Part shown: in pieces, positions 1 through 9,540 of the stretch
Layout of the letters: each line of letters starts with the position of its first letter
Position numbering within the stretch: the stretch's first letter is position 1
DNA from: Formosa sp. L2A11
GTDB lineage: Bacteria > Bacteroidota > Bacteroidia > Flavobacteriales > Flavobacteriaceae
Direction of reading: 5' to 3'
Length of the DNA stretch: 64,000 nucleotides
Assembly (NCBI RefSeq): GCF_009796865.1
Contig: NZ_CP047028.1
Location: forward strand, 558,001 to 622,000
The notes under the pieces: generated by a model
The model's database searches: none
The model's input: only the letters and a program-made list of their open reading frames with translations
Told to the model about the DNA's origin: nothing
Position numbers and translations under genes: made by a program

Positions 1-1
1 G

Positions 2-1486
2 TTAACCCTAGACGGAGATGTAACACTTAATAATGATGCGAGTTTAGTACAAACCAACGACGATACTAATTCATCTACTGGTACATTTACGGTAAATAGA
101 ACCTCTACAACATCACGTAATACTGACTATACCTATTGGTCTTCTCCTGTTCAAAGCTTTAATATAGATAACATATCAACAACTTCATATCGTTATGAAT
201 GGTTGCCTACCATAAATGATGAATACGGAAACTGGTCTAAAGTATCAAATACAAATATGACTGTTGGAAAAGGGTACATTATAAGAGGTAACAACTATAC
301 CGCCTCTTTCCAAGACGACAAACCTAATAATGGAACAATAAACACAACCATCACTAGAGGTACTTATAACGGAAGTGATTATACCGATATTTCAAGCACT
401 GCTGTGACTAAAATAGACGATAACTGGAACTTAATAGGAAATCCATACCCATCAGCTATTAATGCAGATGAATTCTTGACTAAAAACAGTGACGATTTAG
501 ATGCTGGTGGTTCTGTAAGTGGAGGAACTATTGAAGGCGGAGTACGCATTTGGTCTCATGGAACCGAAATTAGTGCTGCAAATGACACGCCCTTTTATGC
601 CAATGAAATAGAGAGTTATAATATAGATGATTATATTACCTATACATTAGCGGGTTCTGCCCCTTCTGGTTTCGATGGGTATATTGCATCTGGACAAGGG
701 TTCTTTGTGTTAATGGAACATGCTGCCTCCACGCCAAACACAGCAACATTTACTAACGCAATGAGAACGTATTCTTCAGAATATACAAACTCAGACTTTT
801 ATAGAACTACTAGTGAAAAAAATCGAATTTGGTTAAATTTAATCGATAGTGACGACACAGCTCAAAGTATGCTTTTAGGTTACTTTGATGGTGCCGTAAA
901 TGCCAAAGATCCGTTATACGATGCACTAATTATGAATACTAGCTCCACATCTATTTATTCTCTTATAGATAACGAAGCCTTTGTTATTCAAGGTAAAGCC
1001 AATCCGTTTTTAGAAACAGACCAAGTATCTTTAGGAATAATTAGCACAAAAAAAGATGTATTTACCATTGGAATTAACAAATTAGATGGCGTGTTTGAAA
1101 ATGATCAAGATATTTATCTAGAAGATCTTTATGAAGATAAAATACATAATTTAAAAGACTCTGCATACTCTTTTTCATCAGAAGCAGGAACATTTAACGA
1201 TCGTTTTATATTACGTTATCAAAGCAGCACCTTAGGTGTTGAAGACGCTATTGTAGATGCAAGTTTTAAAATTATTGCGACTAAAAACTTCATTAAAGCA
1301 AGCAGCACAACAAGTACTATAAACAAAATTGTTGTTTACGACATTATAGGACGTGTGTTATACCAAGCTAATAAACTGAATGATTCTGAAGTAAAATTAG
1401 ATCAGTTAGCTCCAACATATAGTCCATTAATTGTAAGAGCAACTTTAACAAACGGAACAACAAAAACTCAAAAATTGATATATTAA
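2..1486 (+). CDS. C-terminal part of a large type IX secreted surface protein (partial at 5' end)
   Basis: The reading frame is open from base 2, so this is the 3' part of a longer gene. A TTG at 203 is only an internal codon. The visible 494 residues are Asn/Ser/Thr/Asp rich and carry the phrase NLIGNPYPSAI, which recurs in flavobacterial secreted adhesin-like proteins. The last ~80 residues look like a type A Por-secretion sorting domain: a beta-rich stretch with VVYDIIGRVLYQ, then a terminal strand ending KTQKLIY. Proteins with this tail are exported by Sec, carried across the outer membrane by the type IX system and usually anchored on the cell surface. The gldKLMN genes near 50697-55361 encode part of that machinery. 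The N-terminal domains and signal peptide lie outside the window, so the specific role is unknown. Confidence 0.85.
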   Translation, partial: LTLDGDVTLNNDASLVQTNDDTNSSTGTFTVNRTSTTSRNTDYTYWSSPVQSFNIDNISTTSYRYEWLPTINDEYGNWSKVSNTNMTVGKGYIIRGNNYTASFQDDKPNNGTINTTITRGTYNGSDYTDISSTAVTKIDDNWNLIGNPYPSAINADEFLTKNSDDLDAGGSVSGGTIEGGVRIWSHGTEISAANDTPFYANEIESYNIDDYITYTLAGSAPSGFDGYIASGQGFFVLMEHAASTPNTATFTNAMRTYSSEYTNSDFYRTTSEKNRIWLNLIDSDDTAQSMLLGYFDGAVNAKDPLYDALIMNTSSTSIYSLIDNEAFVIQGKANPFLETDQVSLGIISTKKDVFTIGINKLDGVFENDQDIYLEDLYEDKIHNLKDSAYSFSSEAGTFNDRFILRYQSSTLGVEDAIVDASFKIIATKNFIKASSTTSTINKIVVYDIIGRVLYQANKLNDSEVKLDQLAPTYSPLIVRATLTNGTTKTQKLIY

Positions 1487-1494
1487 TGTAAAGA

Positions 1495-1818
1495 TTACAA
1501 ATACTTCAAAAAAGAAAACCAAGACCTTAACTCTAAATAGTTAAGGTCTTTTTCATTTGTATATGCTTCACGCTCAAAAGAAATAGATCTATAAGCCAGA
1601 TGCCAATCTCTATGTTTTATAAAACGGATTAAAAATTCTACAACATACCAAATATAAAAAGGCAATACCAAAAGCTCTAATTGTTGCTTTAAATGAATAC
1701 GCTCGTGATTCACTAAAACACGATCAGATTTAAGATTAGAATCCCTTAAAATTACAAACGGGTATAAGGTAATCCCTTGAAAGCCTTTTGGCGTGATGTA
1801 TTTTGAAATTAAAATCAT
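1495..1818 (-). CDS. small membrane protein with an HExxH motif, unknown function
   Basis: This 107-residue protein is convergent with the preceding secreted-protein gene (8 bases between stops). It carries HERIH at residues 38-42, a match to the zinc-protease HExxH signature, followed by one hydrophobic segment (about residues 47-66). An acidic motif, FEREAY, lies at residues 81-86, where gluzincin-like peptidases place their third metal ligand or a structural Glu. It is far smaller than typical M48 or M56 peptidases. I believe similar short proteins occur in other flavobacteria, but I cannot name a family with certainty. It may be a minimal metallopeptidase or a fold relic that only kept the motif. 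The gene is real by codon use and by the non-random motif layout; the activity is inference. Confidence 0.7.
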   Translation of the reverse strand: MILISKYITPKGFQGITLYPFVILRDSNLKSDRVLVNHERIHLKQQLELLVLPFYIWYVVEFLIRFIKHRDWHLAYRSISFEREAYTNEKDLNYLELRSWFSFLKYL

Positions 1819-1867
1819 AAGGTATCACTTTCAAAAATCAATCCAAATTACATTACATTTGAAGATT

Positions 1868-2032
1868 ATGAAAAAAACAATTCCCGTAGAAGAAGGCGAT
1901 TACTATCTTACTCCTGAAGGCTACCGCTGTTTTACAGAACAATATCACCTTAAAAGAGGCTATTGTTGTAAAAGTGGTTGCAGACATTGCCCGTATGGAT
2001 ATGACAAAAAAACAGATCGTTTTAAATCTTAA
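1868..2032 (+). CDS. small cysteine-rich DUF5522-type protein
   Basis: I place the start at the ATG at 1868, giving 54 residues. An upstream in-frame ATG at 1793 would overlap the divergent HExxH gene and add a leader without conserved character. The mature protein starts MKKTIPVEEGDYY and contains a compact cysteine block, YCCKSGCRHCPYG (four Cys, one His), typical of the DUF5522 family. The spacing suggests a metal-binding or redox knuckle, but the function of the family is not known to me. The protein has no signal peptide and is probably cytosolic. It starts only 50 bases from the divergent HExxH gene, so the two could share a regulatory region. Confidence 0.8.
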   Translation: MKKTIPVEEGDYYLTPEGYRCFTEQYHLKRGYCCKSGCRHCPYGYDKKTDRFKS

Positions 2033-2265
2033 ATATTAAGTACAACTTATAAAGTATAACTAACACAGATTATTATCGGATAAAATGGTATGATTCTTGA
2101 TATTAAGAAAATAGTTGCGAATATTTTACAAAAGGCAACACTACAGGTGTAAATAATTTAATAGTTAATTCTATTTGATATTAAAAAAATAGTAATTATT
2201 ATTAATGAATATCTTTTTACACTTAAAACAATCATTTAATCAATATAGATCTTAAATCAAAACAT

Positions 2266-2817
2266 ATGAAAAGACTACTAAAATTTGTACCCATATTTGT
2301 ATTGCTTATTGTTGCAAGCTCATGTAATTCTATAAAAGTAGCCTCAGACTACGATAAAACAACAACTTTCGACCAATACAAAACATATGCCTTTTACAAA
2401 ACAGGCATTGATAAAGCCGAGATTAATGATATAGACAAACGTCGTATTTTACACGCTATCGAGGCCGAACTAACAGCGAAAGGCTTTGTGAAATCTGAAA
2501 ATCCAGATTTATTAATAAGTATTTTCACAAAAGCAAGAGAGCAAGTAAATGTATACAACAACAATACCATGGGATTTGGTCGTTATGGCTATGGTTGGGG
2601 ATGGAGTCCGTACTATAATAATTTCAACAGCATGTCTGTATCTCGATCTACAGAAGGTGCGTTATATATAGATCTTATAGATGCTAAGAAAAAAGAACTT
2701 GTTTGGCAGGGATTAGGATCTGGAGTATTAAATGACAATATAAACAAGAAAGAAGAACGCATTCAAGAATTTGTTTCTAAAATTTTATCAAACTATCCGC
2801 CAGAAGTAAAAAAATAA
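2266..2817 (+). CDS. DUF4136 family lipoprotein
   Basis: This 183-residue protein has an N-terminal lipoprotein signal (MKRLLKF, a hydrophobic core, then the lipobox-like VASSC near residue 20), so it should be lipidated and sit in the periplasmic leaflet or outer membrane. The body fits DUF4136: after the Cys comes SIKVASDYDKTTTFDQYKTYAFY, then a Gly/Tyr/Asn-rich middle, and finally a strand-rich region ending near VSKILSNYPP. DUF4136 proteins are widespread lipoproteins of unknown function. A strong hairpin terminator follows 30 bases downstream, and a 233-base gap without a gene precedes it, so it is probably transcribed alone. Confidence 0.85.
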   Translation: MKRLLKFVPIFVLLIVASSCNSIKVASDYDKTTTFDQYKTYAFYKTGIDKAEINDIDKRRILHAIEAELTAKGFVKSENPDLLISIFTKAREQVNVYNNNTMGFGRYGYGWGWSPYYNNFNSMSVSRSTEGALYIDLIDAKKKELVWQGLGSGVLNDNINKKEERIQEFVSKILSNYPPEVKK

Positions 2818-2846
2818 TATTTTCCTTGAAAAAGAAAAACAGTGCT

Positions 2847-2872
2847 AAGAACCTAGAAATAGGTTCTTTTTT
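2847..2872 (+). terminator. intrinsic terminator after the DUF4136 gene
   Basis: A perfect 9-bp stem (AAGAACCTA / TAGGTTCTT) closes on a GAAA loop and runs into a T-tract. It lies 30 bases past the stop codon. Confidence 0.8.
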
Positions 2873-2921
2873 ATTTCTATATATCTAGTAAGACACTAAA
2901 AAATAAGTTTCATTATTTAAA

Positions 2922-3680
2922 TTAAGTTGTTTTATACTTTTGCAATACGTCCTTAGTAAAACGACTTAGCACTAGAGTTCCGCTAATTTTAGCACGCTCG
3001 GCAAGTAAACTATCCCAGTGACTCGTATTATCCCACATAACAGTTTTCATTGCTTTTACAGCTTCCGGATTATACGTTTTAAGTTTCTGTGCTAATGCTT
3101 CAGCTGCATCTTGCATGTCTGCTTTAGTCTCAAACACCTCAGCATATAATCCTTTTTGTTTTGCCCATTCTGCATTGTAAAATTGTTCTGCATTTATTGC
3201 CATTTCAGACATTGCAGCAACTCCTATTTTTCGACTTACAGCTGGTTCTATAACAAAAGGGCCAATACCAATACTTAATTCACTTAATTTTATTGAAGCA
3301 TACTGTGTCGCCAAACAATAATCTGCTGCTGCTGAAATACCCAAACCGCCACCAACAGCTTTACCTTGCACCTTACACACTATAAATTTAGGGCATTTAC
3401 GCATGGCATTAATAACCTTAGCAAAACCAGAGAAAAACATTTCCCCTTGGGTTTCTGTTTCAATAGCAATTAATTCATTAAAACTAGCACCGGCACAAAA
3501 TGTTCTATCTCCTCCGCTTTGTAAAACCACAACCCGAACAGCTGTATTATTTGCTGCTAAAACAATCTCTGTTTCTAATTTAGAAAGTAATAAACTAGGT
3601 AACGCATTATGAGATGGATTAGAAAAAGTAATTGTGCTTACGCCGTCTAAAACGACTTGTTTTACAAAAGGTTTGTCCAT
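2922..3680 (-). CDS. enoyl-CoA hydratase/isomerase (crotonase) family protein
   Basis: The 252-residue length and the whole sequence fit the crotonase fold, a cytosolic CoA-thioester enzyme. Oxyanion-hole segments are visible: FCAGAS about residue 62 and GKAVGGGLGISAAADY about residues 106-121. In hydratases two glutamates act on the substrate. The first normally follows the GGG turn and here is Gly (GGGLG); the second is retained in the LSELSIG segment. With only one of the two catalytic Glu, an isomerase or another crotonase chemistry is more likely than standard beta-oxidation hydration. It is a single gene with no fatty-acid degradation partner nearby, so substrate and pathway cannot be assigned. 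Confidence 0.85.
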   Translation of the reverse strand: MDKPFVKQVVLDGVSTITFSNPSHNALPSLLLSKLETEIVLAANNTAVRVVVLQSGGDRTFCAGASFNELIAIETETQGEMFFSGFAKVINAMRKCPKFIVCKVQGKAVGGGLGISAAADYCLATQYASIKLSELSIGIGPFVIEPAVSRKIGVAAMSEMAINAEQFYNAEWAKQKGLYAEVFETKADMQDAAEALAQKLKTYNPEAVKAMKTVMWDNTSHWDSLLAERAKISGTLVLSRFTKDVLQKYKTT

Positions 3681-3899
3681 ATTTTTATCGTATAAATATT
3701 GAAAATCGAAGATACTGATTTTTTAGGTTGACTATAAAAATCCATTATGTTTCTTTATAAAACTCGTGCCTCTAGAAAAAAAGAAGGATGAGGTTGTTCA
3801 ATTCTTTACTCAAGAAACTAACTATTAAATGTTTTTAAACTCAGCTATAAAACATTCTAAAAAGCATTGAATTCACAACGCGTTAACACTATAAATAAA

Positions 3900-4514
3900 C
3901 TATAATTTTAAATCGTCTAAATTCTTCTCGGCTGTAATTGGCGTATCATTATATTGCAATGTCCACCCTAAAGAATTGGTTAAAACATAAAATTTAGCCA
4001 ACTCACTTATCAATCTGTTTTTAGAATTTTTCTTAAATTCTGAAGCCTCTACTTTTTTTAACAAAGATGCTTTTACTTTATTTTTAATCTTATTATAATC
4101 TTTAGCTTCAAACTGATTTAAAAAATCGGCTTGAATATCATAATACTCAAATTCTGGACTAATCTTTACTTCTTCTTTAGGTATATATGTAATATTTAAA
4201 ACCTTGTTTACCTCATCTATATCATAAACAATCTTACTTAAATCGTAAGCAATAGTAACATCTGCATTCACTACAACCAAAGCTTTCTTTTCTGCAGTTA
4301 CCAAATATGGAAATACGTCTCTAGAATCTTTGTATGAAAACACTTCACTAAAATGACCTTCGGTAACCACTAACTTACCTACATTTTTAATCTGTTCCTG
4401 TATTAACATAGAGTTTTCTACAAGCTTAGCTTCATCTGCTTTCTTTGAATTGTAATACCTAAGCGAAAAAAATAACACTATAGCAATACCAACTCCAAAA
4501 ATTATATTTCGCAT
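3900..4514 (-). CDS. DUF4230 family membrane-anchored protein
   Basis: This 204-residue protein starts with one hydrophobic segment (about residues 4-20), acting as an uncleaved anchor, followed by a soluble domain presumably outside the cytoplasm. The pattern (a VGKLVVTEGHFSEVFSYKD strand region, then KKALVVVNADVTIAYDLSKI, then VNKVLNITYIPKEEV and a helical C-terminus) fits DUF4230, a family of unknown function. The minus-strand sequence TACCTTTAATT just upstream resembles the TAnnTTTG promoter core with one mismatch. There are no operon partners: a terminator separates it from the alaS-GSCFA operon upstream and a 219-base gap lies after it. Confidence 0.8.
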   Translation of the reverse strand: MRNIIFGVGIAIVLFFSLRYYNSKKADEAKLVENSMLIQEQIKNVGKLVVTEGHFSEVFSYKDSRDVFPYLVTAEKKALVVVNADVTIAYDLSKIVYDIDEVNKVLNITYIPKEEVKISPEFEYYDIQADFLNQFEAKDYNKIKNKVKASLLKKVEASEFKKNSKNRLISELAKFYVLTNSLGWTLQYNDTPITAEKNLDDLKL

Positions 4515-4573
4515 TAATCTGATTTTTTAATTAAAGGTATAAAATATGATCTTGAACATTACATTTTTAGACA

Positions 4574-4632
4574 TAAAAAAAGCATCAACTCTTTACGCAT
4601 ATTTGCACTACGCATTATAAAGGCTGATGCTC
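4574..4632 (-). terminator. terminator-like hairpin downstream of the alaS-GSCFA operon
   Basis: Read on the minus strand, AGCATCA pairs with TGATGCT across a 37-base loop and is followed by a run of seven T. It lies about 125 bases after the GSCFA stop. The loop is long, so termination strength is uncertain. Confidence 0.5.
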
Positions 4633-4758
4633 TTAACAGATTGATTAATAGCACTTCTAAATTATAATTTATTTAAAAATTAAACATTTTTTTTAGACAA
4701 ACAACTCAAATAACAGCCACAAAACACTGATAATAAGTATTTAACATTATTTTACTTA

Positions 4759-5718
4759 CTAACAAAAGCTAACATCTTCTATCTTATCTTGAATTGCTAT
4801 AATTCTCTTATCTAAATTAGAAAGAAATTTCTGATGCGCTTCGGAAGCTTCATTAAAAGGTTTATGTTGTAATCCGCTTTGAATAATCTGCACCTCTTTC
4901 ATTATTGATGTGGTTGAAGAAGCAAACCAAGATGCTGTAAATTTTTCCCAAATATAATCAATAGCCATTTGATTGGGATGTACTAAATCTGAAGTATAAA
5001 AACGATAATCACGAAGTTCGTCCATCATAATTTCGTACGATGGAAAGTACTGTAATCTATTAATTTTAGATTCATCTATAAGCTGATGAATGGCTGTAAT
5101 TAAATGAGATTTACTTCTTGTGTTTTCTACAAATCCATCCTTGGTATGACGAATTGGAGATACCGTAAAAATTAGAGTTGCATTAGGATTAACAGAAGTA
5201 ATTAGGCTTTGTATACGTAGTAAAGATTGCAAAACCTCAGTTGTGCTTAATAATTCTTTTTTGAATGTTTTTTGAGGTACTTTATGGCAATTTGCTACAA
5301 TCTTACTAGAATCCTGATGTCTATACACCCAGGCAGTTCCTAGCGTAATAACAATATGTGTTGCTGTTTCTAAAAATTGTTTGGTGTGTTTTAAAGCAGA
5401 ATTTAATTCATCTAACACCTCACCTTTATCTAATCTGCTTAATTTAGAATGTGCATCGTAACAATGCCAAACATCATATTGCTTAAATACGTCTTTTTCA
5501 GTATAAATTTTTCCGTTTAAAGCATAATCTATTAACTGTTCTATGGCCTTAGGCTGAAACAAAACACCAAACGGATTTTGAAGATTTTTAAATTTAAAAT
5601 AATCGAACTTTTTACCCATGTTTTCTACAAAACAAGATCCCAATAGTAACATTTTAGACTGATAATCTATTTGATTCTCAGTTTGGTGTACTATTGGGAT
5701 CTCGGTATAAAGTTTCAT
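4759..5718 (-). CDS. GSCFA domain protein
   Basis: This 319-residue protein has the hallmark LLLGSCFVENMG at residues 25-36 that gives the GSCFA family its name. The family is distantly related to SGNH/GDSL hydrolases: the GSC block resembles the nucleophile block I, and a late DLVHPNQ segment (near residue 242) provides the Asp-x-x-His of block V. It is therefore a plausible hydrolase or acyltransferase, though the substrate is unknown. There is no signal peptide. It begins 3 bases after the alaS stop codon, so the two genes are cotranscribed and probably translationally coupled. Confidence 0.88.
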   Translation of the reverse strand: MKLYTEIPIVHQTENQIDYQSKMLLLGSCFVENMGKKFDYFKFKNLQNPFGVLFQPKAIEQLIDYALNGKIYTEKDVFKQYDVWHCYDAHSKLSRLDKGEVLDELNSALKHTKQFLETATHIVITLGTAWVYRHQDSSKIVANCHKVPQKTFKKELLSTTEVLQSLLRIQSLITSVNPNATLIFTVSPIRHTKDGFVENTRSKSHLITAIHQLIDESKINRLQYFPSYEIMMDELRDYRFYTSDLVHPNQMAIDYIWEKFTASWFASSTTSIMKEVQIIQSGLQHKPFNEASEAHQKFLSNLDKRIIAIQDKIEDVSFC

Positions 5719-5721
5719 GTG

Positions 5722-8340
5722 TTATGGGTTTACAACATATTTTTTAGCAGCCTCTAAAGCTTCTGCAATACCTTCTGGTTTTTTACCTCCAGCTGTAGCA
5801 AAAAATGGCTGACCACCACCGCCTCCTTGAATATATTTTCCTAATTCACGAACCACTTGTCCGGCATTTAGTTTATTGCTCTCTACTAATCCTTTAGAAA
5901 TGTAGCACGATAACAACGCTTTTCCGTTTTGTTCTGTTCCGAATACTAAAAATGCGTTCTCTAAAGTACCTCCCAACTCAAAGGATAAATCTTTTATTCC
6001 TGCAGCATCTAAATCGACTTGCTTAGCTAAGAATTGAATGCCGTTTACCGTTTCAACCTCTTGCTTCAATTCGCCTTTTACATTCTGAGCTTTCTCTTTT
6101 AAAAGCACTTCTACTTGTTTTTTAAGACTTGAATTTTCTTCTTGTAAATGAACTAAAGCTTTAATAGGCTCTTGAGCGTTATTAAGCAGTTCTTTCATTT
6201 CAAAATAAATAGTACTATTATCTGTATAAAAATCTTTAACTGCATCTCCAGTAATCGCTTCAATTCTACGAATTCCTGATGCAACTGCACTTTCAGATGT
6301 AATTTTAAAATGCCAAAGATCGGCTGTATTTTGTACGTGAGTTCCTCCACAAAGTTCTATAGATTTACCAAAGCGAATGGCTCTAACTGTATCTCCGTAT
6401 TTTTCGCCAAACAATGCCATAGCACCTTCCTCTATCGCTTTTTTCATTGGTATATTACGTTGTTCTTGTAATGGTAATTTACCTTCTATACGTGCATTTA
6501 CAAAATCCTCTACATCTTGTAATTGCTCGTTAGTCACTTTTGAAAAATGTGAAAAATCGAAACGTAAATTTTTAGAATGCACCGCAGATCCTTTTTGCTC
6601 TACATGTGTTCCTAAAATTTCGCGTAATGCTTGATGTAATAAGTGCGTTGCTGTGTGATTGCTAGATGTTCTATTACGTTGCTTAGCATCTACTCCAGCT
6701 TTAAATATTGTATTTAAATCTTCTGGAAGTTCTTTTACTAGATGATAAACTACATTATTTTCCTTCTTAGTATCTAGAATATATGTAATGTTTCCATTAG
6801 GAGATTCTATATAACCTTTATCTCCTACTTGCCCTCCTCCTTCTGGATAAAATGGCGTAAGATTAAATACTAATTGGTACATAGCGCCATCTTTTTTAGA
6901 AACCACCTTTCTATATCGCGTTATTCTTACTTGAGCTTCTAAAAGATCGTAGCCTACAAATTCTTGAACAGCGTCTTCAATTAAAATAGTCCAATCGTCT
7001 GTAGACATTTCACTAGCAGAACGAGATCTCCTTTTTTGTTTTTCCATAGCAGTATGAAAACCTGCTTCGTCTAATTTTAATCCTTTTTCGCGAAGAATTA
7101 AAGAGGTTAAATCGATAGGAAAACCATAAGTATCGTATAATTCGAATGCTTTTTCTCCAGAAATAACAGATTCTGATGCATTCTCTATAATACCATTTAA
7201 CAACACTAAACCTTGGTCTAAAGTTCTTAAAAAAGATACTTCTTCTTCTTTTATAACATTTTGAATAAGTTGTTTCTGAGCTTTTAATTCTGGAAACGCA
7301 TCTCCCATTTTACTACTAAGCACATTTACCAAACGGTAAATAAATGGTTCCTTTTGATCTAAGAATGTAAAACTATAACGTACGGCACGACGTAAAATAC
7401 GACGAATAACATAACCTGCTCCCGTGTTACTTGGCAATTGACCATCTGCTATAGAAAATGCTACGGCACGAACGTGATCAGAAATTACACGAATTGCAAC
7501 ATCTATTTGTTCATCTTTACCATAAGTGGTTTTAGAAATCGTTTCAATTTCACGAATAATTGGAGTAAACACATCGGTATCATAATTAGACTGCACACCT
7601 TGCATTACCATACACAAACGTTCAAAGCCCATACCTGTATCGATATGTTTATTAGGAAGAGCTTCTAAACTTCCATTCGCTTTACGGTTGTATTGCATGA
7701 ATACCAAGTTCCAAATTTCTACAACCTGAGGATGATCTGCGTTCACTAAAGATTTACCATCTATTTTAGCTTTTTCTTCTGCAGAACGAATATCTACATG
7801 AATTTCACTACAAGGTCCACATGGTCCTTGGTCTCCCATTTCCCAGAAGTTATCTTTTTTATTTCCTTTAAGTATTCTGTCTTCAGGCACAATGGCTTTC
7901 CAGAAATCGTAAGCTTCTTGATCTATTGATGTACCATCGGCTTCATCACCTTCAAAAATAGTTACGTATAAAATATCTTTATCTATACCATACACTTCGG
8001 TTAGTAACTCCCAACACCAAGCAATGGCTTCTTTTTTAAAATAATCTCCAAAACTCCAGTTTCCTAGCATTTCAAATAAAGTATGGTGATATGTATCGTA
8101 CCCTACTTCTTCTAAATCGTTATGCTTACCGGAAACACGTAAACATTTTTGAGAATCTGTTAAACGACTATTTGGTGGTTTGGCTTGACCTAAAAAGTAT
8201 TCTTTAAAAGGCGCCATTCCAGAATTAACAAACATTAACGTAGGATCGTTCTTTAAAACCATTGGTGCAGAAGGCACTATGGTATGACCTTTACTTTTGA
8301 AAAATTCTAAATATTTAGAGCGAATGTCTTGAGATTTCAT
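5722..8340 (-). CDS. alaS: alanyl-tRNA synthetase
   Basis: AlaRS charges tRNA-Ala in the cytosol and hydrolyses mischarged Ser/Gly-tRNA. The 872-residue length is normal. The class II aminoacylation domain is at the N-terminus ([15 protein letters not shown] near residues 38-52). The editing domain shows HTATH and the CGGTH zinc-ligand motif. The C-Ala region ends with the Gly-rich [14 protein letters not shown]. An unmistakable single-copy housekeeping gene. A TATATTTG element at 8406-8413 on the minus strand lies about 65 bases before the ATG and is a likely promoter core. The gene leads an operon with the GSCFA gene. Confidence 0.98.
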   Translation of the reverse strand: MKSQDIRSKYLEFFKSKGHTIVPSAPMVLKNDPTLMFVNSGMAPFKEYFLGQAKPPNSRLTDSQKCLRVSGKHNDLEEVGYDTYHHTLFEMLGNWSFGDYFKKEAIAWCWELLTEVYGIDKDILYVTIFEGDEADGTSIDQEAYDFWKAIVPEDRILKGNKKDNFWEMGDQGPCGPCSEIHVDIRSAEEKAKIDGKSLVNADHPQVVEIWNLVFMQYNRKANGSLEALPNKHIDTGMGFERLCMVMQGVQSNYDTDVFTPIIREIETISKTTYGKDEQIDVAIRVISDHVRAVAFSIADGQLPSNTGAGYVIRRILRRAVRYSFTFLDQKEPFIYRLVNVLSSKMGDAFPELKAQKQLIQNVIKEEEVSFLRTLDQGLVLLNGIIENASESVISGEKAFELYDTYGFPIDLTSLILREKGLKLDEAGFHTAMEKQKRRSRSASEMSTDDWTILIEDAVQEFVGYDLLEAQVRITRYRKVVSKKDGAMYQLVFNLTPFYPEGGGQVGDKGYIESPNGNITYILDTKKENNVVYHLVKELPEDLNTIFKAGVDAKQRNRTSSNHTATHLLHQALREILGTHVEQKGSAVHSKNLRFDFSHFSKVTNEQLQDVEDFVNARIEGKLPLQEQRNIPMKKAIEEGAMALFGEKYGDTVRAIRFGKSIELCGGTHVQNTADLWHFKITSESAVASGIRRIEAITGDAVKDFYTDNSTIYFEMKELLNNAQEPIKALVHLQEENSSLKKQVEVLLKEKAQNVKGELKQEVETVNGIQFLAKQVDLDAAGIKDLSFELGGTLENAFLVFGTEQNGKALLSCYISKGLVESNKLNAGQVVRELGKYIQGGGGGQPFFATAGGKKPEGIAEALEAAKKYVVNP

Positions 8341-8405
8341 ATAATATGTAACAAACTGTTATTAAATTGACTACTTTTAAAAAGTGGTTTTAGGGTTTTA
8401 AAGTG

Positions 8406-8413
8406 CAAATATA
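8406..8413 (-). promoter_or_regulatory. probable -7 element of alaS
   Basis: The minus strand reads TATATTTG, a perfect match to the Bacteroidota TAnnTTTG core, about 65 bases before the alaS ATG. I see no convincing -33 TTG at the usual distance. Confidence 0.45.
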
Positions 8414-8568
8414 TTGTTAAATTAAGTTTTGTCTAAAGCTAGACGCAAAATATTGTCATTTGTTTGTTAAATTTGCAACGAAAATATTTTTTGTAGGTTT
8501 ACCACACAACATGTAATTTAACAGCATGTGTTACACAATATAATTGCAAAAATAGTATAAATTAGATA

Positions 8569-9540
8569 ATGAGTAAGGTAAAATATTATTATGATTCTGA
8601 GACGCTTTCTTATCGTAAAATCGAGCGTAAAAAACGTAATACGTTTAAGTTTGTCTTAGCGTTTTTAATGGCTGCCGCTTTATTTGGTTTTTTAACAGTT
8701 TCTATAAGCAGCCAGTTTGTAGAATCTCCTAAAGAGAAAGCTTTAAAACGCGAATTAGTAAATATGCAGTTGCACTACGATATGCTTAACAAGAAGATGG
8801 ATGAAGCTTCTGAAGTATTAGCAAGTGTAGAAGATAGAGATAACAATATATATAGAATATATTTTGAAGCAAACCCTATTCCCGAAGAACAACGTAAAGC
8901 TGGTTTTGGAGGTATAAACCGTTACAAAGGCTTGGAAGGTTACGATAACTCTAAACTTATAATTGAAAGCAGTAAAAAGCTAGATATTCTTCAAAAACAA
9001 ATAGTAGTACAATCTAAATCTTTAGATGAAGTTGCAAAATTAGCAGAAGACAAAGAAAAATTATTAGCAGCTATTCCTGCCATTCAGCCGGTAAACAATG
9101 TAGATTTAACACGTATTGCTTCAGGATATGGTTACAGAACAGATCCCTTTACAAAAGCACGTAAATTTCATTACGGTATGGACTTTACAGCACCAAGAGG
9201 GACACCTGTTTACGCAACTGGAGATGGTGTTGTAGTACGTGCAGACAATCATTCCACAGGTTATGGAAACCACATTAGAATAGATCATGGTTACGGATAT
9301 GTAAGTTTATATGCTCACCTTTATAAGTATAATGTTAAGAAAAACCAGAAAGTAGAACGTGGAGACCTTATAGGCTTTGTAGGAAGCACAGGTCGTTCTG
9401 AAGGTCCGCATTTACACTATGAAATTTTTAAAGATGGAGAACGTATAAACCCAACTAACTTCTATTACGGAAGTTTAACTCCAGAAGAATATAATAGTCT
9501 TTTAGAAAAAGCTTCTTTAGAAAACCAATCGCTAGATTAA
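8569..9540 (+). CDS. M23 family metallopeptidase (LytM-type murein endopeptidase)
   Basis: The protein has 323 residues. A single transmembrane helix (about 27-48) follows a basic N-terminus. A coiled-coil-rich linker (about 55-165) leads to a C-terminal M23 domain. The zinc site is intact: HYGMD (His201, Asp205) and HLH (281-283), with a further active-site His at about 250 (YAHLY). The enzyme should be anchored in the inner membrane and cleave peptidoglycan cross-links, or activate or position other murein hydrolases. It heads a five-gene cluster; the next gene (MerR) starts within its stop codon. It is divergent from alaS. A TAAATTTG element at 8468-8475 on the plus strand may be its promoter core. 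Confidence 0.93.
   Translation: MSKVKYYYDSETLSYRKIERKKRNTFKFVLAFLMAAALFGFLTVSISSQFVESPKEKALKRELVNMQLHYDMLNKKMDEASEVLASVEDRDNNIYRIYFEANPIPEEQRKAGFGGINRYKGLEGYDNSKLIIESSKKLDILQKQIVVQSKSLDEVAKLAEDKEKLLAAIPAIQPVNNVDLTRIASGYGYRTDPFTKARKFHYGMDFTAPRGTPVYATGDGVVVRADNHSTGYGNHIRIDHGYGYVSLYAHLYKYNVKKNQKVERGDLIGFVGSTGRSEGPHLHYEIFKDGERINPTNFYYGSLTPEEYNSLLEKASLENQSLD

Noticed and set aside
203-1486. A start codon TTG at 203 for the first gene
   Set aside because: The same frame is open to base 2 and upstream codons continue the same domain style; the gene is truncated by the window, not started at 203.
6377-6634. Plus-strand ORF within alaS
   Set aside because: Shadow frame opposite the editing domain; no support.
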